From NCBI RefSeq assembly GCF_001310815.1, contig NZ_BAZK01000006.1, positions 124,001 to 188,000 on the forward strand: a stretch of DNA of 64,000 nucleotides, given 5' to 3'. Numbering within the stretch: position 1 is the stretch's first letter; the number at the start of each line of letters is the position of its first letter. A model generated the notes under the pieces. The model saw nothing but the letters and a program-made list of their open reading frames with translations, made no database searches and had not been told where the DNA came from. The DNA comes from Pseudovibrio denitrificans JCM 12308. Its GTDB lineage: Bacteria; Pseudomonadota; Alphaproteobacteria; Rhizobiales; Stappiaceae. Shown piece after piece: positions 58,036 to 64,000 of the stretch. The position numbers and the translations under genes were made by a program.

Positions 58036-58812
58036 TTAATCTATTACTATGCCTAGTCTTAATGCCGGGCTTTCCTGATGGTCTTGAAGAAAACGGACAG
58101 AGTTGCTTTCTGACCAGATTTCTCTGAACTGTGCAGGGGAGTGTCCGGTTTTCTCTCTGAAATCGCGGCTCATATGCGCCTGATCCGCGAAGGCATGTTC
58201 GTAGGCGATGTCGCTGAGCGGTGAGTTGCTCTGCGAAATGTCTGATAGCGTGCTCTGAAATCGGTTGAGTGCTGCAAATGGTTTGGGCGAGATGCCCATA
58301 CGCGACTTGAACTGTCGGCGGTGTGTGCGTGCTGATTGCGCAGTTGTCGGTTGGTGTGAGGTTTCATTGCCCGGTGTGAGAGACATCAGGATTGTGCAGG
58401 TTTCAGTGAGAGCCTGACGGATGGCTTCCAGCTCTCCCGAGTGTTGCTCACAGTGTGTGTGGATCGAATTGATCTGATCAATTGCTGCCATGGGCGGCTG
58501 TTGGATCGGGAGAGGTGGCAGCTGTTTGAACTTCACCCCCCAAATCACACCGAAAATCTGGCGGGTCTTAGGAGATATTGTCGGCTTGGGCGGAACGTAC
58601 CTGAGCTTTGGCGGACCTTCTGTTCGGTCGGTGGAGTACTCAAATCGCAGGGAGGCATAAGGAGAGGCGAAGTTTCCTTTGCTTTGTGCTGAGAGAGTGC
58701 CGTTATCGCGGAGGTAGAATGTGCTTTCAATGAAATGGGCTTGCCAATCTAGAGCCTCGAACTCCAGATAGCAGGCTTTGGTATCGGCAAATTCAACTGA
58801 AGGAACAGTCAC
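58036..58812 (-). CDS. AraC family transcriptional regulator
   Basis: 258 residues. The N-terminal half is a cupin-like sensor of uncertain ligand (FADTKACYLEFEALDW; YVPPKPTISPKTRQIFG). The C-terminal DNA-binding domain has both helix-turn-helix units, recognisable in RTHRRQFKSRMGISPKPFAAL and LSDIAYEHAFADQAHMSRDFREKTGHSPAQFR, the usual AraC consensus end. It probably regulates the thioesterase gene 18 bases downstream and itself. Start at ATG 58812. Intact. Confidence 0.86.
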   Translation of the reverse strand: MTVPSVEFADTKACYLEFEALDWQAHFIESTFYLRDNGTLSAQSKGNFASPYASLRFEYSTDRTEGPPKLRYVPPKPTISPKTRQIFGVIWGVKFKQLPPLPIQQPPMAAIDQINSIHTHCEQHSGELEAIRQALTETCTILMSLTPGNETSHQPTTAQSARTHRRQFKSRMGISPKPFAALNRFQSTLSDISQSNSPLSDIAYEHAFADQAHMSRDFREKTGHSPAQFREIWSESNSVRFLQDHQESPALRLGIVID

Positions 58813-58912
58813 TCACACACCTCATTGGATTTATGAGGGGAGTGTAGAGGGATTTGAGAGGCTTACTAAAGCTCAACGTTTGTCGTAGCTGGCTGGAGAG
58901 CTTTCTCTCCGG

Positions 58913-59290
58913 CTATCTATGCTGATCAATCAGAATTGGGTTTCCGTCAGGATCAACCACCGTGAAGCTTGCCGGTCCTGTGGTGGTTTCGTCAGCTTCC
59001 GTTCCATGGATTTCGATGCCATCTGCTTTCAGGCGTTTCTGAAGCTCTCTCACATCCATGAACTCATCCAGCGCCTGAGCTTCCTGATCCCAACCGGGAT
59101 TGAAGGTGAGCATGTTCTTTTCAAACATACCCTGAAACAGCCCGATGACAGTCTCACCATTCTTCATGATCGCCCACCCGTTAGAGCCATCGCAACTTGG
59201 ATCGCAGGTGAAACCGAGCTTCTTGTAGAACGCGATTGATGCGTTGATATCTTTAACTGTGAGACTGAGTGAGAACGCGCCCAGTTGCAT
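58913..59290 (-). CDS. VOC family protein (glyoxalase/bleomycin-resistance fold)
   Basis: 125 residues with two beta-alpha-beta-beta-beta modules: the first opens GAFSLSLTVKDINASIAFYKKLGF, the second ends FTVVDPDGNPILIDQHR. Such small metalloproteins include dioxygenases, lyases and antibiotic-binding proteins; the residues seen do not define which. Start at ATG 59290. It reads divergently from purB with a 299-base gap. Intact. Confidence 0.85.
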   Translation of the reverse strand: MQLGAFSLSLTVKDINASIAFYKKLGFTCDPSCDGSNGWAIMKNGETVIGLFQGMFEKNMLTFNPGWDQEAQALDEFMDVRELQKRLKADGIEIHGTEADETTTGPASFTVVDPDGNPILIDQHR

Positions 59291-59589
59291 GTGATATCCC
59301 CCTCCAAGAACCAGTATGAAATGTTCAGGTGAGATAGCATAGAGGAAGTTCTGCCGGGCTCAAACTGGGTAGATTTTGCGATGTCCTTGTTGTGTGTTTG
59401 ATTGAGAAAAATTTGATCAAAAGCAGCAGGTTCTTTTTTCATGGAATGAAGAAATCTTCACCTGCACATAGCAACGCAAAATTCTCCAAAAAACGCGTTT
59501 TTCGGTCTTCCTGCTGCTTTCTGGCATTGTTCTAGGGAGCCTGTGCTGCTACATCCTGCGACAGAATTGTAACGCATACGAGGACTGGC

Positions 59590-60930
59590 ATGATCCCGCG
59601 CTATTCGCGTCCTGACATGGTCGCTATTTGGTCTCCTGAAACAAAGTTCCGCATCTGGTTTGAGATTGAAGCTCATGCTTGTGATGCTTTGGCAGAGCTG
59701 GGTGTGATCCCAAAAGAATCTGCTGCAAAGATCTGGGAGAAGGGTGGTCCGGCTACCTTCGATATTGCGCGGATTGATGAGATCGAGCGTGAAACCAAGC
59801 ACGACGTGATCGCGTTCCTGACGCATCTTGCTGAGATCGTTGGTCCGGATGCGCGTTTCGTGCACCAGGGCATGACTTCCTCTGACGTTCTGGACACTTG
59901 CTTCAACGTTCAGCTGGTTCGCGCGGCGGATATTCTTCTTGCCGACATGGATAAGCTGCTGGCAGCTCTGAAGCGCCGTGCGTATGAGCACAAAGACACC
60001 GTAACTATCGGTCGCTCCCACGGTATTCATGCTGAGCCTGTGACCTTCGGTCTGAAGATGGCGCAGGCTTATGCTGAGTTTGATCGCTGTAAAAAGCGTT
60101 TGGAACTGGCGCGTGAAGAGATTGCGACCTGCGCGATTTCTGGTGCTGTTGGTACATTCGCGAACATCGACCCTCGCGTTGAAGAGCACGTTGCTGAGAA
60201 GCTCGGTCTGGGTGCAGAGCCTGTTTCTACTCAGGTCATCCCGCGCGACCGTCATGCCATGTTCTTCGCGGTTCTGGGCGTGATTGCGTCTTCCATCGAG
60301 CGTCTGGCGACTGAGGTTCGTCACCTGCAGCGTACCGAAGTTCTGGAAGCTGAGGAGTTCTTCTCCAAAGGCCAGAAGGGTTCTTCTGCGATGCCGCACA
60401 AGCGTAACCCAGTGCTGACCGAGAACCTCACCGGTCTGGCCCGTATGGTTCGCTCCTACGCAATGCCTGCCATGGAAAACGTTGCTCTGTGGCACGAGCG
60501 TGACATCTCTCACTCTTCCGTTGAGCGTATGATTGGTCCGGATGCGACTGTAACTCTGGATTTTGCGCTGGCTCGTCTGACCAACGTGATGGAAAATCTG
60601 GTGGTTTACCCAGAGCGCATGATGGGTAACATGGACCGTCTTGGTGGTCTGGTACATTCTCAGCGTATTCTGCTTGCTCTGACACAGGCTGGCGCTTCCC
60701 GCGAGGACAGCTACCGTCTGGTACAGCGCAATGCGATGAAGGTTTGGGACAGCTATCAGGTTTCCGGTAGCGCAGATGTGGACTTCCTGACTGAGCTGCT
60801 GAACGATGAAGATGTTCGCAAGCACCTGTCTGAAGAGCAGATCCGCGAGCGCTTTGACCTTGGCTACCACACCAAGAACGTTGACGTGATCTTTAAGCGG
60901 GTGTTTGGCGAAGCTAAGTTGCCCCGTTGA
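59590..60930 (+). CDS. purB: Adenylosuccinate lyase
   Basis: 446 residues. The start is MIPRYSRPDMVAIWSPETKF. GRSHGIHAEPVTFGLK carries the catalytic His region, TSSDVLDTCFNVQL is conserved, and the fumarase-superfamily signature is GSSAMPHKRNP near residue 265. It acts twice in purine synthesis: splitting SAICAR to AICAR and adenylosuccinate to AMP, releasing fumarate. Slightly longer than the usual 430-435. A small VOC gene starts 17 bases downstream, possibly in the same operon. Intact. Confidence 0.96.
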   Translation: MIPRYSRPDMVAIWSPETKFRIWFEIEAHACDALAELGVIPKESAAKIWEKGGPATFDIARIDEIERETKHDVIAFLTHLAEIVGPDARFVHQGMTSSDVLDTCFNVQLVRAADILLADMDKLLAALKRRAYEHKDTVTIGRSHGIHAEPVTFGLKMAQAYAEFDRCKKRLELAREEIATCAISGAVGTFANIDPRVEEHVAEKLGLGAEPVSTQVIPRDRHAMFFAVLGVIASSIERLATEVRHLQRTEVLEAEEFFSKGQKGSSAMPHKRNPVLTENLTGLARMVRSYAMPAMENVALWHERDISHSSVERMIGPDATVTLDFALARLTNVMENLVVYPERMMGNMDRLGGLVHSQRILLALTQAGASREDSYRLVQRNAMKVWDSYQVSGSADVDFLTELLNDEDVRKHLSEEQIRERFDLGYHTKNVDVIFKRVFGEAKLPR

Positions 60931-60947
60931 TAGCAGTGGAGGGGAAG

Positions 60948-61307
60948 ATGAAGCTTTATGGTCTGCGGATTTTCGTGAATGATATCGGAAAGGCCAAGGA
61001 GTTTTATGCTGAGACGCTGGGTCTTCCTCTCAGCTGGGATATGCCTGAGCTTGGCGCGTTTGGTGCCAAGCTCGACAACGCTGAGCTCATTATTGAGCAG
61101 GCGCATAACGAAGAAGACCGCGAGTATATTGGTCGCTTCCTTGGTGCTTCTTTGCAGGTGGACGATATTGTCGACACCTATGAACGCCTTTTAGAAAAGG
61201 GCGTTGCCTTTTCCAGCCCACCTGAAAAGCAGGAATGGGGTGGAGTTCTTGCACATTTTCATGATCCGTTTGGCAATGTTTTGACATTGCTGGGCGAACC
61301 TCGCTGA
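60948..61307 (+). CDS. VOC family protein
   Basis: 119 residues from ATG 60948 with a strong GGAGGGGA site; a start overlapping purB is rejected. Single-domain glyoxalase fold: KLYGLRIFVNDIGKAKEFYAETLGL, then LIIEQAHNEE, ending HFHDPFGNVLTLLGE. A metal-binding His and Glu are present at the usual places. Located directly after purB. Function unresolved among the family's lyases, dioxygenases and binding proteins. Confidence 0.85.
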   Translation: MKLYGLRIFVNDIGKAKEFYAETLGLPLSWDMPELGAFGAKLDNAELIIEQAHNEEDREYIGRFLGASLQVDDIVDTYERLLEKGVAFSSPPEKQEWGGVLAHFHDPFGNVLTLLGEPR

Positions 61308-61461
61308 CAACTTGGTCTGTTTAAGGTTTTAATCACGCCAGTGCTGGCAAAGCTTGCTGCCTGATGCAGTGGCTTGGCCAACTGTTTTGCCAATGTTGTT
61401 GTGCGTATTCTTTTTTCGCAAATGAGTTGCTCGTCAGGAATACGCTTTTGGAGTTTTTGCT

Positions 61462-62262
61462 ATGAGATTTGCGGTTATCTCCGACATTCACGGTAACCTG
61501 CCTGCTCTGGAAGCTGTTCATCGTGACATCAAACGGAAGTCGCCGGATCTGGTGTTCAATCTGGGCGATTGTGTCTCCGGGCCGTTATGGCCGGAAGAGA
61601 CCGCTCAGTATCTCATTGCTGAAAACTGGCTCACGGTGCGCGGCAATCATGACCGGCATCTGGTGGACCATGCCCAGTCCAATATGGGGCCAAGCGATGC
61701 GCATGCCTATTCGCTGCTTTCTGATGAATCAAAGGCATGGCTGAAGCAATTGCCGACGCAAATGGAGCACGTGGAGAATGTGTTTTTGTGTCATGGCACC
61801 CCATCAGCGGATAATGTTTATCTGACTGAGGAACTCAGTGATGACCGTACTAAGCTTGCGTCTCCTGAGTACGTGCTGGAGCATATTGGCAATGTGACGT
61901 CACCGCTGATCGTGTGTGGGCACACTCATATTCCGCGGGTGATCTGGCTGGAGACAACGGGGCAAATCGTTATGAATGCAGGTAGCGTGGGGCTTCCTGC
62001 GTATGATGATGACAAGCCACATTCGCACGTGATGGAAGTTGGAAGCCCGCATGCGCGGTATATGATTGTGACCCGTGTTGGCACGCGATGGTCCTTTGAA
62101 GAGCGCATGGTGAACTATGATTGGGACCATGCGAGCAGAAAAGCTGCGCGTAATCAGCGTGGAGATTGGGCTGGAGCTTTGAAAACCGGCTATTTTCGTC
62201 CTATTAAGCTGCCAGACTTTTTAGCACGACCACGTATTGAGGAACCCTATGAAGATTTCTGA
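61462..62262 (+). CDS. Metallophosphoesterase (calcineurin-like, YfcE-related)
   Basis: 266 residues with the full set of metal motifs: VISDIHGNLPALEAV (D-x-H), LGDCVSGPLWP, RGNHDRHLV (GNHD), FLCHGTPSA and VCGHTHIPRV (GHxH). Such enzymes hydrolyse phosphodiesters or phosphomonoesters with two metal ions. The C-terminal extension beyond residue 215 is basic and variable. Its last 14 bases overlap the next gene, so the two are coupled. Intact; substrate unknown. Confidence 0.88.
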   Translation: MRFAVISDIHGNLPALEAVHRDIKRKSPDLVFNLGDCVSGPLWPEETAQYLIAENWLTVRGNHDRHLVDHAQSNMGPSDAHAYSLLSDESKAWLKQLPTQMEHVENVFLCHGTPSADNVYLTEELSDDRTKLASPEYVLEHIGNVTSPLIVCGHTHIPRVIWLETTGQIVMNAGSVGLPAYDDDKPHSHVMEVGSPHARYMIVTRVGTRWSFEERMVNYDWDHASRKAARNQRGDWAGALKTGYFRPIKLPDFLARPRIEEPYEDF

Positions 62263-62800
62263 GGCGGACATTCTGATTGTCCCCGGCCTGCATGGCTCCG
62301 ACGCAAATCACTGGCAAAGCCGCTGGCAGGCTAAATTCTCCACTGGTCGGCGCATTGAGCAGAAAGACTGGAGTAAGCCTGATCTTGAGGAGTGGGTGAA
62401 CAATGTTGTGAAGGCGGTTGAGGAAGCGACACGGCCGGTGGTGCTTGTTGCGCACTCCGCTGGTGTTGCAACCGTTGTTCATGCAGCCCCTCGCATCAAG
62501 AATTGGGTGAAAGGCGCTTATTTGGTTGCACCGGCAGATGTTGATGACAGCTCCTGCGTGCCAACTGAACTACACGGCTTTGCTCCGTTCCCAACGTCCC
62601 CGCTGCCATTCCATGCCAAGGTTGTTGCCAGCCGCAATGATCCTTACTGCACCTATGAGCGAGCGGAGCAGCTTGCGAAGCTGTGGAACGCGCGTTTGCA
62701 GGATGCGGGTGAGAGTGGTCACATTAACTCTGAAAGCGGACAGGGGCCGTGGCCAGAAGGCATCATCTCCTTTGCGCACTTCATGAAAGAGCTCGGGTAA
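62249..62800 (+). CDS. RBBP9/YdeN family alpha/beta hydrolase
   Basis: 183 residues from ATG 62249, with GAGGA six bases upstream. The family start is ILIVPGLHGSDANHWQSRW, the nucleophile is in VLVAHSAGVATVV (Ser near residue 72), VVASRNDPYCTYE holds the acid, and GESGHINSESGQGPWPEG the histidine. These small esterases act on unknown acyl or short ester substrates. It overlaps the phosphoesterase gene by 14 bases. Intact. Confidence 0.9.
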   Translation: MKISEADILIVPGLHGSDANHWQSRWQAKFSTGRRIEQKDWSKPDLEEWVNNVVKAVEEATRPVVLVAHSAGVATVVHAAPRIKNWVKGAYLVAPADVDDSSCVPTELHGFAPFPTSPLPFHAKVVASRNDPYCTYERAEQLAKLWNARLQDAGESGHINSESGQGPWPEGIISFAHFMKELG

Positions 62801-62860
62801 TCCGTCTAGGTTGCTGAATGCCCTCCATCCGGTGCATGGTTTGCATGGGGAGGGCGTTTG

Positions 62861-63769
62861 ATGTCGCGATTTGCTCATACACCTTATGATGGCTCCAAGA
62901 AACCGTTTACCGTTGGGCTTGAACCACTTGATTTGAAAGAGTGGATTGAGCCCGATGAGTTTTTGATTGCGCATTTAGATGAAAAAGAGCGGCTCATAGC
63001 TGACCCAAGCGCGTTTGTGTTTGCTGCTGAGGCAAATACGGAAACAGCTCAACGTGAGGTGGCTGAGTTGATCTCATCGCACTTGCTGGTTCAATTTCCA
63101 GAGCTTTATGCGTGTGATGCTGATGGGGCTCTGGCTTTGCAGGGAACTGATAAGAGTATTGAGTTTTCTGCTGGTGTTGAAGCTCCGCTTCTGTCGATCT
63201 CCCGATTGGTGCAGGAAGATCTGGTGCTGATGCGCAAAGGAGAGGACGGGTATCGGCTTGTGGCGGCGAGCCTGTGCTTTCCCTCCAGCTGGTCTTTGGC
63301 AGAGAAGTTCGGTGGTTCAATGACTGCCATCCATGAGGGTGTGCCGGACTTCAATGGCCACCGTATGGGGCAGATGGTTCAGCGGATCTTTGAGCGACTG
63401 GAAGCTGACAAGCCCGTCTGGCGGCTGAACTGGTCGCTCTATACAGACGGCGACCTACACCATCCTGTTTCCCGTTTGCACCGTGAGGCTTTTTCTCTGC
63501 CAGAACAGGCTCTTGAGCAGCTTTATGTGCGTGTTGAAAAGCAAACACTGCGACGGTTGCCAGAGAGCGGGGACATCCTCTTCACAATCCGCGTGCATCA
63601 CGATCCCATCAAAAATTTGCTGGAACATCCTGATGGAGATCAGTTGGCGCAGGGTCTAAAAGCGCAAGTTCTTGGGCTGAATGAGGATCAACTGGCTTAC
63701 AAAGGCATCAAAGCGCATGCTCACGTTATCGGGCAAGCGCTTGATGCTGTTGTGAAAGAAACGGCTTAG
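62861..63769 (+). CDS. DUF3445 haem-dependent oxidative N-demethylase family protein
   Basis: 302 residues from ATG 62861, five bases after GGGGAGGG. Conserved DUF3445 segments: PFTVGLEPLDLKEWIEPDE, LVQEDLVLMRKGEDGYRLVA, SLCFPSSWSLAEKFGGSM, IHEGVPDF and RVEKQTLRRLPESGDILFTIRVH-like sequence near residue 220. Members bind haem in a PAS-like fold and oxidise N-methyl or dimethylamine groups, but most are uncharacterised. It ends against the convergent partial AraC gene; the stop codons overlap if that frame is restored. Intact. Confidence 0.85.
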   Translation: MSRFAHTPYDGSKKPFTVGLEPLDLKEWIEPDEFLIAHLDEKERLIADPSAFVFAAEANTETAQREVAELISSHLLVQFPELYACDADGALALQGTDKSIEFSAGVEAPLLSISRLVQEDLVLMRKGEDGYRLVAASLCFPSSWSLAEKFGGSMTAIHEGVPDFNGHRMGQMVQRIFERLEADKPVWRLNWSLYTDGDLHHPVSRLHREAFSLPEQALEQLYVRVEKQTLRRLPESGDILFTIRVHHDPIKNLLEHPDGDQLAQGLKAQVLGLNEDQLAYKGIKAHAHVIGQALDAVVKETA

Positions 63770-64000
63770 GCGGGTTCGGCTTCTGGCAGGTAATGGCTTG
63801 GGGTATGGCCTGTTAGTTTTTAAAGGCTTTGCTGAAATGGGCGTGGTCGAAGTAGCCGAGAGAATGTGCCAGGTCGGTCAGGCTCAGGTTCTGGCCCTGA
63901 TTAATCGCGTCAACCGCAGCAGCATACGGTATCGTTCAACCACCCACTTAGGGTTTACGCCAACGTGGCTTTGGAACAGGCGCTGGATTGTTCTTGGTTG
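63766..64000 (-). pseudogene. AraC family regulator, C-terminal part, with two frameshifts; 5' end outside the window
   Basis: Only the DNA-binding domain is in view: RTIQRLFQSHVGVNPKWVVERYRM, then AAVDAINQGQNLSLTDLAHSLGYFDHAHFSKAFK, then KLTGHTPSHYLPEAEP. The three parts lie in different frames. One base is missing at about 63920 (coding CTGCTG should be CTGGCTG) and one in the T5 run at 63817-63821 on the plus strand (A5 to A6 on the coding strand). With both restored the gene ends at TAA 63766-63768, overlapping the stop of the DUF3445 gene. Clear AraC type; target unknown. Confidence 0.8.

Noticed and set aside
59458..60870. A 470-residue minus-strand frame opposite purB
   Set aside because: No motifs and fully antisense to a textbook purB sequence.

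Overview
The window looks like a chromosomal segment of an alphaproteobacterium, most likely a marine Pseudovibrio-like member of the Hyphomicrobiales/Stappiaceae. This is inferred from gene content (CpdR, GapR, DUF459, DUF882, DUF1036 and DUF2282 bufferin families, a PomAB-type stator, NtrC-type regulators) and moderate base composition; no marker gene proves the genus. Coding is dense and mostly housekeeping, broken by small AT-rich or repeat-rich accessory patches.

Layout. 1-4654: branched-chain-amino-acid-type ABC transporter (livG end, livH, livM, binding protein, livF). 4778-7124: periplasmic RNase T2 and a PaaK-like adenylate-forming enzyme. 7299-12816: ferrochelatase, an SPFH/NfeD membrane pair, the flagellar stator pomB/pomA, and kdsD. 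13059-18739: outer-membrane barrel, lytic transglycosylase, DUF459 protein and a chemoreceptor. 18740-22157: accessory patch with two Sel1-repeat proteins flanking an internally deleted IS5-type element, then a gene-free but hairpin-rich stretch. 22158-28308: glutamate synthase gltB/gltD. 29007-31781: bufferin-type RiPP operon (DUF2282 precursor, MNIO enzyme, DUF2063 partner, DoxX). 31913-35039: EEP-family hydrolase, threonine aldolase, and an AT-rich orphan gene joining a HARE-HTH-like domain to a PD-(D/E)XK-like nuclease core. 35061-35880: small heat-shock gene with a ROSE-like thermometer upstream and a hairpin array with CCUCC-type loops downstream. 36162-44842: small enzymes, hisN, a candidate sRNA, a CatB-type acetyltransferase, N-formylglutamate amidohydrolase, cpdR, tRNA-Val, rpmJ (L36), a TPR protein and a TetR/SDR pair. 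44957-53772: pyruvate kinase, DUF1036, gapR, two cell-wall enzymes and a sigma-54 activator. 54001-64000: oligoendopeptidase F, TetR/hydrolase pair, thioesterase, AraC regulator, purB, VOC proteins, phosphoesterase, RBBP9-like hydrolase, DUF3445 protein and a partial AraC regulator.

A striking property is recurrent single-base loss. Eight conserved genes (MCP, gltB, ltaE, hisN twice, SDR, pepF, tetR, araC twice) are each restored to full family length by adding one base. Nine of the ten lesions are a missing G/C, mostly in a run of two to four G. This points first to consensus error in a long-read draft, and otherwise to very recent gene decay. I annotate each as one interrupted gene.

The most interesting biology is (i) the Hsp20 transcript unit with a predicted thermometer and a downstream hairpin array resembling anti-Shine-Dalgarno (cuckoo/CcsR-type) sRNAs, (ii) a separate sRNA candidate with two CCUCCC motifs at 39336-39463, (iii) the bufferin operon with a hairpin after the precursor gene, and (iv) the orphan HARE-HTH/nuclease gene. 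All were read by eye without database searches.
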